Below are positions 23,801 through 32,965 of a DNA stretch of 64,000 nucleotides, in pieces. The notes under the pieces are model-generated. The model ran no database searches and had not been told where the DNA came from. It worked only from the letters and a program-made list of their open reading frames with translations. The stretch covers positions 1,488,001 to 1,552,000 of the forward strand of contig CM063290.1 in assembly GCA_032173965.1 (NCBI GenBank). The letters run 5' to 3'. How positions within the stretch are numbered: the stretch's first letter is position 1; every line of letters starts with the position of its first letter. The translations under genes were made by a program, and so were the position numbers. Source of the DNA: Sitta carolinensis (lineage: Eukaryota > Chordata > Aves > Passeriformes > Sittidae).

Positions 23801-26800
23801 TGAGGTGCAGCTCTGAGCATTCAGCCAGGCTCTTTAATTTCCATGACACAGGTTATTCTGGGGCTGTGGGGCACAAAGGGAACACACAGCACACACACAA
23901 CAGGTGTCTAAAGCACAGAAGAACAAGAACTAAGTTAATTGAAATTTGAGCTATTTATAATTTTTAGGACTCTGCCCAGGGATTGGGTAATGAAGTATCT
24001 ACTTCTTTAATCTTGCTGGTTAAATGAGAAGTCTCTCAAATGATATCCTTCACAAAGGAATGTCATTACAGTCTGTTTATTTTACAATTGATGGGAACTT
24101 GACTCTATTTGACAGAAACAAATTTGAAGGCTTTTTTTTTGGGAATAATAGGATCATTGCTGGGGGGAGTTCCAGGCAGGGCTGGTTATTTACCCTTGTC
24201 CTGCCCAGAGTGTTGTCCCTGGGCAGGAGGGAGGGCTGTGTTTGCACTGACCAGAGCTGTGCCTCTCCCCTGTGCCCCCCAGAGCCTGCTGGGCCTGGCT
24301 TACTCCCTGCTGGCCTGTGCCCTGTGGCCCATGGTGGCCTTCGTGGTGCCCGAGCACCAGCTGGGAACTGCCTATGGCTTGTGAGTATGGCAGGGACCCC
24401 GGGGGGCTGGGGGGGGACAGGGCACAGGGAGGGGCTGCCAGTGCCAGGGGGCAGGGCTGGGGGGGGACAGGGCACAGGAGGGGCTGCCAGTGCCAGGGGG
24501 AAGGGCTGGGGGAGAGACAGGGCAAGGGGTGCCAGGTGGGGTATGGGAATCAGGGGTACTGGGGATGGGGGGCATGCTGGGGGAGACTAGGCCATGGGGA
24601 AGCTGGGTGTCTGGGGAGGGCGATGGGGGGAGCTGGGAGGGGATGTGGGGAGAGACTGGGATGGGGATGTGGGGGGTACTGGGGATGGGATGTGGGGAGA
24701 CTGGGGATGGGGGATGTGGGGGAGCTGGGGATGGGGATGCTGGGGGTTACTGGGGATGGGGATGTGGGGGAGACTGGGGATGGGGGATGTGGGGAGACTG
24801 GGGATGGGGATGAGGGCGGGCTGGGTGGGGGATGTTTGGGGAGATCTCGGGATGGGTGGGCAATGTTGCGGGAACTGGGGGATGGGAGGAATGGGGGGGT
24901 TCTGGGGAGGGAGGGGGATTTTCCTGGGGACTGGGGATGGGGGATGTTGGGGGGTTCTGGGGATGGGGGATGTTGGGGGGGTACTGGGGATGGGGGATGT
25001 TGGGGGGTTCTGGGGATGGGGGATGTTGGGGGGAGACTGGGGATGGGGGATGTTGGGGGAGACTGGGGATGGGGGATGTTGGGGGGTTCTGGGGATGGGG
25101 GATGTTGGGGGAGACTGGGGATGGGGGATGTTGGGGGGGTACTGGGGATGGGGGATGTTGGGGGGGTACTGGGGATGGGGAATGCTGGGGGGGTTCTGGG
25201 GATGGGGGATGTTGGGGGAGACTGGGGATGGGGGATGTTGGGGGGTTCTGGGGATGGGGGATGCTGGGGGGAGACTGGGGATGGGGATGTTGGGGGGTTC
25301 TGGGGATGGGGGATGTTGGGGGAGACTGGGGATGGGGGATGTTGGGGGGTTCTGGGGATGGGGAATGCTAGGGGGGTACTGGGGATGGGGGATGCTGGGG
25401 GGAGACTGGGGATGGGGATGCTGGGGGAAACTGGGGATGGGGGATGCCAGGGTGCAGGGCTGGGGGGGATTTTGGGGAGGAATTCCTCCCTGGGATGGGA
25501 TTCCAGCCAAAGGAGCCTGCAGGAAAGCTGGAGAGGGACTGGGGCCAGGACCCAGGGAGGGGCTCCCACTGCCAGAGGGCAGGGATAGGGGGATTTCTTC
25601 CTGGGAGGGGCTGGGCTGGAAATCCCAGAGCAGCTGGGGCTGCCCCCGGCTCCCTGGCAGTGCCCCAGGCCAGGCTGGAGCCCCTGGGGCAGTGGGGGGT
25701 TCCCTGCCATCCCAAAGCATTCCCTGAATGCTGACACTGAGCCTGAGCAGATCCAGCCCAGTCCTGGCCCCCAGCTCCTCCAGTCTGGAGCAGGAATTCC
25801 TGGCTGCTGTGGGGCTCTGGGGTTGGGACACAGGAACTTCTGCAAAACACGTCCAGGCAGACGGGGGGAGTGCAGCTCCCATTAGCCCCAGTGCCCTGAG
25901 GAGCTTCTCCTGAGGGAAGCAGCACGAGCTGAGTGCTGTTCTGTGTGTCCCAGCATGCAGTCCATCCAGAACCTGGGCCTGGCAGTGATTGCCATTGCAG
26001 CTGGCATGATCCTGGACACCAGGGGATACCTGTTCCTGGAGCTCTTCTTCAGTGCCTGCGTGTGCCGTGAGTGCCCTGGGCCAGGCAGCTCCACGGGGCT
26101 TCCTGGCAGACACAGACACTGGGCAGCTCTGCCACCCAGACACTGCCACCCAGACACAGACACTGCCACCCAAACACTGCCACCCAGACACAGACACTGC
26201 CACCCAACACTGCACCCAAACACAGACACTGCCACCCAGACACTGACACGCCACCGACACAGACACTGCCACCCAGACACTGACACTGCCACCCAAACAC
26301 TGCCACCCAGACACAGACACTGCCACCCAGACACAACACTGCCACCCAGACACAGACACTGCCACCCAACACTGCCACCCAGACACAGACACTGCACCAA
26401 CACTGCCACCCAACACAACACTGCCACCCAGACACGACACTGCCACCCAAACACTGCCACCCAGACACAGACACTGCCACCCAAACACTGCCACCCAGAC
26501 ACAGACACTGCCACCCAAACACTGCCACCCAGACACAGACACTGCCACCCAGACACAGACACTGCCACCCAAACACGACACTGCCACCCAACACAGACCC
26601 ACGACCAGACACTGCCACCCAGACACTGACACTGCCACCCAGACACGACACTGCCACCCAGACACTGACACTGCCACCCAGACACTGACACTGCACCAAC
26701 AGCCCAGACACAGACACTGCACCAGACACAGACACGCCCCCAGACAGGAGGCACTTTTCACCAGAACGCACCCTGCACTGCCACCCAGACAGGACATGCA

Positions 26801-29800
26801 CCAGGGACCTGTTCCCCAGACACTGCATGTCCACAGCAACATGCCCCAGACACTGCCACCAGACACAGACACAGCCACCCAGGACACGCACCAGACACAG
26901 AACTGCCCCAAACACGCACCCAGACACGATCAAGACCAATACAGACAATGCACCCAGACACTGACACTCAACCATCATACACTGCCACCCAACACTGCAC
27001 CAACACAGAACTGCCACCCAGCCGACACTGTCCACCCAATTGCCATCCAGAAGCCCTCCACCAGCAGAGCAGACATGGACAGCACCCAAACCCACCACGG
27101 ACACTGCCACCAGACACTGACATCCACCCAGACACAGAACCACCCAAACACTTGCCACCCGATAAAGACATACTGCCACCCAGACACAGACACTGCCACC
27201 CAAACACAGACACTGCCACCCAGACACTGCCACCCAGACACAGACACTGCCACCCAGACACAGACACTGCCACCCAGACACTGACACTGGGGCAGCTCTG
27301 CCACTCCCAGGGGTCTCTCCCCTGACAGGGAGGCCTTTTGGAAAAGTTCTTGGTAGGACAAAAGGGAATGGGGCTCTGGGTTGTTGCCCAGGTTGTTCAT
27401 TGTTTCCTGATCAGCAATCCCAGCACTCCAGGCTTTACCCCAGCTCAGGGGAGGGAGAACAGACCCCAAAAGGCCCCAGCACACGGGATCAAGGTTCTCT
27501 TACAGATAATTCACCCAGTGAGCACCAAGAACCTTCATTATTGCTGCTTTTCTACCAATGACAACTCAATTTCTGTTCACACCGCTCTGCCTGTGGCAAA
27601 TTGTGCCCAATGGTCCTGAGCCCCCCACACTGCAGAGCAGGGAGGGGATGGAGGAGGAGGAGGGAGCCCAAACCCCACCAGGATCCTCCATCTTCATCTA
27701 CTTACCACCCTAACAAACCCCAAAATCTACACTTCTCTCCCTGTGATAAATGACATACTATGCTACCATCTAATTGACATTCTGGGAAATTCTTCATCCC
27801 AAAGCCTGGGCAGCCCTTTCCATGGAGGAAGGTTAAAGGCAGTGTTTGTCAGGGGTTTGGACCCTTTAAAACATGCAGGGAATTATTCTCTGCATCCTGG
27901 GCTCCAACAAATTCCTCTGGAGGGGTCAGCTGGGGCAGTGCTGAACCCACAGCCAGTGAAGTTTCCTTGGAGTGTGAAGAGTTCCAGAGCTTAAAAAACA
28001 CACTGCAAGCAGACCAATAATGCCTTGAAAATGTAAATGAGAAGTTTAATTTTAAAATCCTTCCTGAGTATTTGAATTTTCCATGAAAATCTTGGCTGTG
28101 GGTTAAAGCTGCTCGTTTACTGTCAGCTAAAACTGTGTCTTGCCTTTTGCAGTGTCCCTGATAGCTGTGGTCGTGCTGTACTTTGTGAATCACCTCACAG
28201 GTGAGGCTGCCCACCTGCTCTCCACCTCGGTTTGTAGCTCTGCACAATCATTCTGCTGATTTCCCACTGCTCTGACATCTCCTGGGGGCAGGTTCCATAC
28301 CCAGAGCGCCAAAAATCCCAGGTTTAAAGCCTCAAAATCCCAGGTTTAAAGCCTCAAAATCCCAGATTTAAAGCCTCAAAATCCAGTTAAAGCCTCAAAA
28401 TCCCAGGTTTAAAGCCTCAAAATCCCAGGTTTAAAGCCTCAAAATCCCAGGTTTAAAGCCTCAAAATCCCAGGTTTAAAGCCTCAAAATCCCAGATTTAA
28501 AGCCATCAAAATCCCAGGTTTAAAGCCATCACAATCCCAGATTTAAAGCCTCACAATCCCAGATTTAAAGCCTCACAATCCCAGATTTAAAGCCTCAGAA
28601 TCCCAGATTTAAAGCCTCAAAATCCCAGATTTAAAGCCATTAAAATCTCAGATTTAAAGCCATCAAAATTCCAGATTTAAAGCCCCCACAATCCCGATTT
28701 TAAAGCCCCCCAAAAATCTCAATTTTAAAGCCCCAAAAATCCCAATTTTCAATCCCAAATAATCCCAATTTTAAAGCCCAAATAATCCCAATTTTAAACC
28801 CAAATAACCCCAATTTTAAAGCCATAAGAATCCCAGCTTTCAAGCCCCAAAACTCCCAATATTAAACCCCCAAAAATCCCGATTTCAAAGCCCCAAATCC
28901 CCAATTTTTAAGCCATAAAAATCCCAATATTAAACCCCCAAAATCCCAATTTTAAAGCTCAAATAATCCCAATTTTCAAGCCATAAAAATCCCAATATTA
29001 AACCCCCAAAATCCCGATTTTAAAGCCCACAATCCCCAATTTTCAAGCCATAAAAATCCCCGATTTCAAGCCCCCCCAATCCCAGTTTTCAGGGTCTCAG
29101 AGTGCCCCTTGCTGCCCTTGCAGGTGGTGATCTCAACTGGTCTGCACAGAAAAGAGCCAAACTGCAGAAAGCAGCTGCTTCTGAGTAAGTAGAGAGGCAG
29201 GAAAAAATGTCAGTGTCCTTGGAAATATTTAAATTTTTTAAGGGATTTAGGAGCTCATTTCTCCACTCTCATTTCTGCTAAGAGAGAGAGATTATGTTTG
29301 TTTAGTTTATTTAATTTATTTTATTTCATTTCTGTTGGATTCAGTTTCTTTCCAGGCTGCTTTAGGATTTCCTAGCCCTGTTGGAGGTGGCATTAGCCAG
29401 GTGGCTTTTTCTGGCCCTTTTCCTCCCTGTTTTCTTTGATTTTATTGTGGCCTCACAACTCAATTGTACAAAATATGGTTGGAGCCTAAATCCCAGCTCT
29501 GAGGGGAAAATCACTTTGGGGTCAGGTGTGGCACAAGGTTTGGGTTTTGAGCAGAAAATGCGGCAGGGCTTGGCCATAAAACGGGATTTGTTTTTTTCTG
29601 AAGGAAATGGAGCCCTGGAGAGGGCAGGGATGGTTGGGATGAGGAAATTTGGGCTCTTCTGGAATAGTTGGGGTTGGGAGAGACCTTAAAGTTCATCCAG
29701 CCCTGCCCTGGCACCCCGTTGGTTCATTTGGATTTGGGGTGCCCAGCCCAGGGTTTGTCCCCTGTGTGTAACAATTCTGGGATTCCAGGGCTTCTGTGGG

Positions 29801-31517
29801 ATTTGGGTGCCCAGGTTTGGGGTCCCCAGGTTGCAGGTTTGGGGTGCCCGCTTTGGGGTGCCCTGCCCAGCTTTGGGGTGCCCAGGTTCTAGGTTTGGGG
29901 TGCCCAGGTTGCAGCTTTGGGGTGCCCAGGTTCCAGGTTTGGGGGTGCCCAGCTTTGGGGTGCCCAGCTCAGCTTGGGGTGCCCAGCTTTGGGGTGCCCA
30001 GCTCAGCTTTGGGGTGCCTAGGTTGCAGGTTTGGGGTGCCCAGCTTTGGGGTGCCCAGGTTGCAGGTTCGGGGTGCCCAGCCCAGCTTTGGGGTGCCCAG
30101 GTTGCAGGTTCGGGGTGCCCAGCCCAGCCGTGGGGTGCCAGCTGGGGGGTGCCCAGCCCAGCTTTGGGGTGCCAGCTGGGGGGTGCCCAGGTTCCAGCTT
30201 TGGGGTGCCAGCTTTGGGTGCCCAGCCCAGCTGTGGGGTGCCCTGGTTGCAGCTTTGGGGTGCCAGCTTTGGGGTGCCCAGGTTGCAGGTTCGGGGTGCC
30301 CAGCCCAGCCGCGGGGGTGCCAGCTTTGGGGTGCAGTAATGCGTGTCCCTTCTCTTGCAGCAAGGCCAGCTGAGCAGCGGCCAGGGCAGCCCCTGGAGCT
30401 CTGCAGGATCCCTCCTCCCCGGGGCTGCCAGCACTGCCCGGCTCTGCTCCCGTGGAACAAAGCCCACGTTCCATTTTGTGTGTGGGGTGGGGTCTGGCTG
30501 AGCTCTGGCACCCCCTGAGCTCAGCCCTGGGCTCGGGGTGCAGCTGCCTGAGCCAGAACCAACCCTGCTCCCACCCAGAGCTCCCTCCAGCTCTCTGCTG
30601 CTGCTCCTCTCACTGTCTGAATGCAAAACCCACTTCTTAAATTTACACCTTTGTTTCCTCTCACCACAATGGAAAAAAAAAAAAAAAGCCCCAGCTGCTC
30701 AAATGGACTTTTATTTTTTGGGTAGGAGATTTCTGAATTTTGAGGCTGCTGAGCAGTCTTTTATTGCCTTCTCTGTTCTCTTTGTATTGTAATGGTTATT
30801 TTAAGGGATGAGATTTGTTTAAGAGGTATAAAAATTGTTACAGAAGCTCCCTGAGCACTTTGTCATCTGGGAAAACCCAAAAGGTTTCTCTTTCTACTGA
30901 AATCTTGGACTGAAATAAAAGGAACCTGCACAAATCAGCCTCTCTCTTTCTTTACACTGAATTATTGATCCCTGCACAAATCGGGGATCATTCACCTGAT
31001 AACCCAAAACATGATAGCTATTCCATTAATTAAATTAATATGAAAACATTAAATAACATTCCAGTAAGAAGCACTCCCTGCCTGGCAGGGTTTTCCCTCA
31101 GGACAAACATTTTGTGCCACTTTTCTTTTGCAGAGCAGAAGAGCAGGAGAGGCTCAGAAGACAGAACGAAGATGATTTGGCAAAGTTGCTGCCAAAAGCT
31201 GATGCCTTTAGTTTGAGGAATAAATACCTGTCCAAACTGGGAGCTCAGGTATCACTGCCAGGGGTTCACAGATGATCTAAAACCACAATAAATGAGGGGT
31301 TATTTCCAGAATTTGGCTGGGTTTAACACCTCAGAGGGCAATTGCTGGGATTTGTTCTCAGGAAGAAATTCCCAATAATTTATGAAGGAGAGCAATCAAA
31401 GGCTGGCCCACCCTAGAAGCTGAGCAATGTCTCGATTTTATTTTTTTTTTTTTGCAGCTCCCAGCTCATTACTCCTCCTGTTTCTCAACCCTGGCTCACA
31501 GAAGTGTGTTGAAATAG
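14670..31517 (+). CDS. MFSD1: MFSD1, lysosomal major facilitator transporter (spliced, 17 coding exons)
   Basis: Spliced gene. Coding exons: 14670-14850, 15388-15440, 15802-15914, 16289-16331, 16693-16760, 17167-17275, 18452-18554, 19829-19927, 21152-21263, 21734-21790, 22588-22744, 24283-24380, 25954-26066, 28153-28200, 29124-29184, 31134-31248, 31458-31517. All junctions are GT-AG and the frame stays open, giving 529 residues; a shorter form gives 475. Human MFSD1 is about 465. Seen: an N-terminal acidic dileucine signal (ERRALL, residues 4-9), about 12 hydrophobic segments, and MFS motif-A-like loops (GGFLIDRVFGIR after helix 2, GLLVDKVGKN after helix 8). Known for the family: MFSD1 sits in the lysosomal membrane with its partner GLMP and exports dipeptides. 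The start is the first ATG in frame with the dileucine signal, in a GC-rich context. Oddities: minisatellites in eight introns, a partial duplicate of exon 11, alternative 3' ends. Identity is very likely; exons 16-17 are less certain than 1-15. Confidence 0.95.
14930..15360. repeat. 19-bp minisatellite in MFSD1 intron 1
   Basis: Unit GCTCTGGGGGTGCTGCGGG, about 22 copies with GGTTCGGCT variants. GC-rich and CpG-containing. Confidence 0.93.
15388..15440 (+). CDS. MFSD1: MFSD1 exon 2
   Basis: Acceptor CCCTGCAG, donor GTGAGT. Encodes SYFCYDNPAALQTQVQR, the family-diagnostic loop after helix 1, nearly identical to the mammalian protein. 53 bp, completing the split glycine codon of exon 1. Confidence 0.96.
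15545..15690 (+). mobile_element. CR1 3' fragment in MFSD1 intron 2
   Basis: GGAATTCCCAGAGAAGCTGG, GTGGAAGGTGTCCCTGGAC and GGAGTCCCTTCCCTCCCACC follow the CR1 3'-end order. Confidence 0.6.
15802..15914 (+). CDS. MFSD1: MFSD1 exon 3
   Basis: Acceptor GTGCTGTGTAG, donor GTGAGT. Starts DMKVNTAQFMALYAWYSW and contains helix 2 and the MFS motif-A-like loop GGFLIDRVFGIR. Ends in phase 2 within the final arginine codon. Confidence 0.96.
16289..16331 (+). CDS. MFSD1: MFSD1 exon 4
   Basis: Short 43-bp exon encoding LGTVIFSIFVCVGQ, most of helix 3. Acceptor CTTTCCAG, donor GTGAGT. Ends on a codon boundary. Confidence 0.94.
16693..16760 (+). CDS. MFSD1: MFSD1 exon 5
   Basis: Encodes VVFALGALFNTFWLMEVGRF and the start of the FGIGGES motif. 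Acceptor TTTGCAG, donor GTGAGT. Confidence 0.95.
17167..17275 (+). CDS. MFSD1: MFSD1 exon 6
   Basis: Encodes GGESLAVAQNTYAVSWFKGK followed by ELNLVFGLQLSMARI, the most conserved block of the family (helices 4-5). Acceptor TTTTGCAG, donor GTGAGT. Ends on a codon boundary. Confidence 0.97.
17470..18290. repeat. 122-bp tandem repeat in MFSD1 intron 6
   Basis: The landmark around GTTTGTGAGCTCGTGCACAT recurs at 17681, 17803, 17925, 18047 and 18169, each step exactly 122 bp. About 6.6 copies including decayed ends. Confidence 0.95.
18452..18554 (+). CDS. MFSD1: MFSD1 exon 7
   Basis: Encodes GSTVNMNIMAWIYSRVQHLL and then GSAGPSTLGLALLI, helix 5 and the run into helix 6. Acceptor GTGCCTAG, donor GTCAGT, weaker than the other MFSD1 donors. 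Confidence 0.95.
18597..19345. repeat. 21-bp minisatellite in MFSD1 intron 7
   Basis: About 35 copies of CATTTATTAATCCCTTCAGA (21 bp with a final G). Each unit carries AATAAA on the minus strand, which is also open as a 7-residue repeat (INALKGL). Confidence 0.95.
19829..19927 (+). CDS. MFSD1: MFSD1 exon 8
   Basis: Encodes GGVTCLFSLSCALILAYLDR (helix 6) and the charged RAEKLLCKEQGKT segment of the central cytosolic loop. Acceptor TTCTGCAG, donor GTGAGT. Confidence 0.96.
20405..21115. repeat. 46-bp minisatellite in MFSD1 intron 8
   Basis: About 15 copies of a unit containing AGGAATCCCAGGAGGGTTTG and GGGTCACTTGGGACTCTCC. It ends about 35 bp before the exon 9 acceptor. Confidence 0.94.
21152..21263 (+). 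CDS. MFSD1: MFSD1 exon 9
   Basis: Encodes GEVIKLRDVKDFSLSLWLIF and the rest of helix 7, ending FPFIGLGK. Acceptor CCGTGCAG, donor GTAAGT. Ends in phase 2 within the lysine codon. Confidence 0.96.
21734..21790 (+). CDS. MFSD1: MFSD1 exon 10
   Basis: 57-bp exon encoding VFFIEKFRFSPQEASAIN between helices 7 and 8. Acceptor CCTCAG. The donor GTATTG is non-consensus after position 3, so this splice site is weak, and it faces two competing acceptors (22247 and 22587). Confidence 0.93.
22010..22680 (+). repeat. Imperfect tandem duplication spanning exon 11 start
   Basis: Two units: about 22010-22320 and 22325-22680. Shared landmarks are CAGTGT at 22031 and 22342 (offset 311) and the exon acceptors at 22247 and 22587 (offset 340). 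The offset grows because unit 2 has about 29 extra bases near 22530-22560. The units are diverged, so the event is not recent. Confidence 0.85.
22248..22317 (+). pseudogene. Truncated duplicate of MFSD1 exon 11
   Basis: 70 bp that repeat the first 70 bp of exon 11 (22588-22657) with an almost identical acceptor region ending in CTGTGCTGCAG. It carries three amino-acid changes (I to T, M to V, G to V). Homology stops at the duplication junction, so the exon's 3' part and donor are missing. If spliced from exon 10, the frame reads on to a TGA at 22402-22404. It is probably a dead or decoy exon. Confidence 0.85.
22588..22744 (+). CDS. MFSD1: MFSD1 exon 11 (complete copy)
   Basis: Encodes VVYIISAPMSPLFGLLVDKV, the second motif-A-like loop, then helix 9. 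This copy has intact acceptor and donor (GTAAGC). Its residues at the three differing positions (I, M, G) match the family, unlike the truncated copy 340 bp upstream. Confidence 0.96.
22870..23665. repeat. About 62-bp repeat in MFSD1 intron 11
   Basis: About 13 diverged copies of a unit containing TTTATTTCTGCAGTTTATTG and CACTTTTCTCCTAAAA. Confidence 0.88.
24283..24380 (+). CDS. MFSD1: MFSD1 exon 12
   Basis: Encodes SLLGLAYSLLACALWPMVAF and VVPEHQLGTAYGF, helix 10 and its conserved loop. Acceptor CCCCCCAG, donor GTGAGT. The 3' flank is a long G-rich array. Confidence 0.97.
24395..25440. repeat. G-rich 26-bp minisatellite in MFSD1 intron 12
   Basis: A short GGGGACAGGGCACAGGAGGG array, then about 35 units of GGGGATGGGGGATGTTGGGG type (26 bp). 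Nearly every unit has four G-runs on the coding strand. Confidence 0.94.
25480..25735 (+). mobile_element. CR1 3' fragment in MFSD1 intron 12
   Basis: GCAGGAAAGCTGGAGAGGGA, GAAATCCCAGAGCAGCTGGG and GGGGTTCCCTGCCATCCCAA follow CR1 order. Confidence 0.7.
25954..26066 (+). CDS. MFSD1: MFSD1 exon 13
   Basis: Encodes MQSIQNLGLAVIAIAAGMIL and DTRGYLFLELFFSACVC, helix 11 and the start of helix 12. Acceptor TGTCCCAG, donor GTGAGT. Confidence 0.97.
26110..27290. repeat. CACCCAGACACTGC array in MFSD1 intron 13
   Basis: Units CCACCCAGACACTG (14 bp) and CCACCCAGACACAGACACTG (20 bp), more degenerate after 26700. Almost no T on the plus strand. Confidence 0.93.
27291..28152. other. Rest of MFSD1 intron 13
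   Basis: Apart from the LTR-like fragment this is unassigned single-copy sequence. Confidence 0.45.
27640..27790 (-). mobile_element. Interspersed LTR-like fragment (copy 1)
   Basis: On the minus strand: TATCACAGGGAGAGAAGTGT, AGATTTTGGGGTTT and AAGATGGAGGATCCTGG. The same order occurs on the plus strand at 56363-56430, so both are copies of one dispersed element. I infer an ERV LTR. Confidence 0.45.
28153..28200 (+). CDS. MFSD1: MFSD1 exon 14
   Basis: 48-bp exon encoding LSLIAVVVLYFVNHLTG, the end of helix 12. Acceptor TTTTGCAG, donor GTGAGG. Confidence 0.94.
28310..29090. repeat. 22-bp minisatellite in MFSD1 intron 14
   Basis: About 35 copies of TCAAAATCCCAGGTTTAAAG (22 bp with CC), decaying to CCCAATTTTAAAGCC forms. 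The array ends about 30 bp before exon 15. Confidence 0.94.
29124..29184 (+). CDS. MFSD1: MFSD1 exon 15
   Basis: Encodes the cytosolic tail GDLNWSAQKRAKLQKAAAS, matching the GxLNxSAxQR tail of the mammalian protein. Acceptor CTTGCAG, donor GTAAGT; the donor also overlaps an in-frame TAA if it is not used. Three downstream endings can follow. Confidence 0.93.
29650..29720 (-). mobile_element. CR1 3' fragment (inverted) in MFSD1 intron 15
   Basis: GTTGGGAGAGACCTTAAAGT and TCATCCAGCCCTGCCCTGGC are the reverse complement of a CR1 end. Confidence 0.55.
29790..30340. repeat. 15/22-bp minisatellite in MFSD1 intron 15
   Basis: Mixed units TTTGGGGTGCCCAGC (15 bp) and TTTGGGGTGCCCAGGTTGCA (22 bp). 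The array ends about 20 bp before the alternative terminal exon. Confidence 0.92.
30361..30373 (+). CDS. MFSD1: MFSD1 alternative terminal exon (short tail)
   Basis: Acceptor TTCTCTTGCAG at 30360. In frame from exon 15 it adds Lys-Ala-Ser after a split Asp codon, then TGA (30371-30373), giving 475 residues. About 540 bp of UTR-like sequence follow before a canonical poly(A) signal. The length is close to the mammalian protein, so this may be the main end. Confidence 0.6.
30914..30919 (+). terminator. Poly(A) signal of the MFSD1 short 3' end
   Basis: AATAAA preceded by a 3'-UTR-like stretch (30374-30913, including an A14 run near 30673). It fits cleavage near 30935 for transcripts ending in the exon at 30361. 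Confidence 0.6.
31134..31248 (+). CDS. MFSD1: MFSD1 exon 16 (long tail)
   Basis: Acceptor CTTTTGCAG. Encodes a charged tail (AEEQERLRRQNEDDLAKLLP, then KADAFSLRNKYLSKLGAQ) that reads like conserved cytosolic sequence. Donor GGTATC after a codon boundary. If the donor is ignored the frame adds VSLPGVHR and stops at 31275 (518 residues). Confidence 0.7.
31458..31517 (+). CDS. MFSD1: MFSD1 exon 17 (long tail end)
   Basis: Long pyrimidine tract and TTTGCAG, then an in-frame LPAHYSSCFSTLAHRSVLK and TAG (31515-31517). The strong acceptor and phase-0 join support it. The total would be 529 residues. Confidence 0.6.
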   Translation, partial: LPAHYSSCFSTLAHRSVLK

Positions 31518-32429
31518 CAGCTTGGCCCTGTGGAAAAGCAGGAATCCAGTGTGGAAAAGCAGGAATCCACTGAATTCCCTGGGCCACAGAGCCCAGCCTA
31601 GATCTTAGATTTCAAGTAGTGCCTAAAACTCTTCCCCCTGGGCAATCCAGGGGTCCTGCAGGGGAATTGTGGCTCTGGTGGAAGCTCTGAGCACCTGCTC
31701 CAGCCTCCTGCCTCAAATACTCCATGAGTAGTGAGCAGGATTTGATCTCTGGGTGGGAAAATGCAATCATTCACCTGCTGGGATGAGCCTGCATGCAAGA
31801 GGGGCTTTTCCAGCCTCTCCTCCTGGACACCTGCCTTGCTCTGTTTGGTTTTTCTGGAGAAAAAGGTGAGGAGAAGCTCCCAGGAGATTCCAGGGCAATC
31901 TCCAATTCCAGAAGAACAAGAAGGGCTCAGCCTGGAATTTATCCCAGGGCAGGAACAGCAATCACCTCTCCAAGCCTGAATACTGTGAAAACTGATTTAT
32001 TTTTAAGAGTTAATGACTAAAAAGTGTTAAAGGAAGAACTGAATTTTTGCTTGCAGAGGGAAAAGCCTCGAATTCCACGGTGGAACTCCTCATTTCAGAG
32101 GGAGTCCCCAGAGCTCCTGCATTTGGCTTTGCTTTAATGACTCCTGCAGGGAATTGGAGAGATTTCTCCCTGAGCTGAGCTGAGCAGGGCAGGAGCAGGA
32201 GGATTGTGGAGCTCAGGAGTTGGGGGCTGGCTCAGGTGCCCCACAAAGCTCAGGAGCCTCTGGCACGTGTGCCTGCTGGGAGAGCAAGTGGTGTGGAAGA
32301 GTCCTCATTGGATAGTTTGGATTTAAGCAGAACTCACAGCCTTAGAGCCAGTTTTAATAGAGGCTTTGCAGTGGAGAATTCTTTGCTGTCCCTGGAAAAC
32401 ACCCATCTGCCTGAAGGACCTTTTGGGTG

Positions 32430-32790
32430 AGAGTTGTGGATTCTGAAGGAACTTTTGGGTGAGAGTTGTGGATTCTGAAGGAACTTTTGGGTGAAAGTCT
32501 TGGATTCTGGAGCACCTTTGGGTGAGAGTTGTGGATGCTGGAGCACTTTTGGGTCAAAGTCCTGGATTCTGGAGCACCTTTTGAGTGAAATTGTGGATTC
32601 TGAAGGACCTTTGGGTGAAATTGTGGATTCTGAAGGAACTTTTGGATGAAAGTCTTGGATTCTGGAGCACTTTTGGGTCAAAGTCCTGGATTCTGGAGCA
32701 CTTTTGGATGAAAGTCTTGGATTCTGGAGCACTTTTGGATGAAAGTTCTGGCTTCTGGAGCACTTTTTGGGTGAAGTTGTGGATTCTGGA
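32430..32790. repeat. 31-33-bp minisatellite
   Basis: About 11 copies of TTTTGGGTGAAAGTCTTGGA, TTCTGGAGCAC type, inside the probable long 3' UTR of MFSD1. Confidence 0.92.
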
Positions 32791-32940
32791 GGACAATGGG
32801 AAAGCAGAGCAGCAGGTTGGGAACTGCTGCCCCCTGAGCTGGGCTGGTTCTTCCTGCTCCTCTCTGGGCTCCTCCACCAGCACCAAGGGCTGGCTGGGTG
32901 GGTGCTTTCCTTGTAGACCTGTGATTTTGGGGTGCTTTTC

Positions 32941-32946
32941 AATAAA
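32941..32946 (+). terminator. Candidate distal poly(A) signal of MFSD1
   Basis: AATAAA with a T/G-rich element 15-30 bases downstream. It is about 1.4 kb after the exon 17 stop. Confidence 0.45.
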
Positions 32947-32965
32947 GCCTGGCCTTGGACACTGT

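Larger units (their letters stand above)
31518..32965 (+). other. Probable 3' UTR of the long MFSD1 form
   Basis: No further open coding exon seen. The first AATAAA after the exon 17 stop is at 32941-32946, followed by TGTGATTTTTGCTCTTG, a T/G-rich downstream element. The stretch includes a minisatellite at 32430-32790. The 3' end is inferred only. Confidence 0.4.

Noticed and set aside
24272..27287. Frames of 290-774 codons over MFSD1 introns 12-13
   Set aside because: They read through the 26-bp and 14/20-bp intronic arrays, partly antisense to proven MFSD1 exons.
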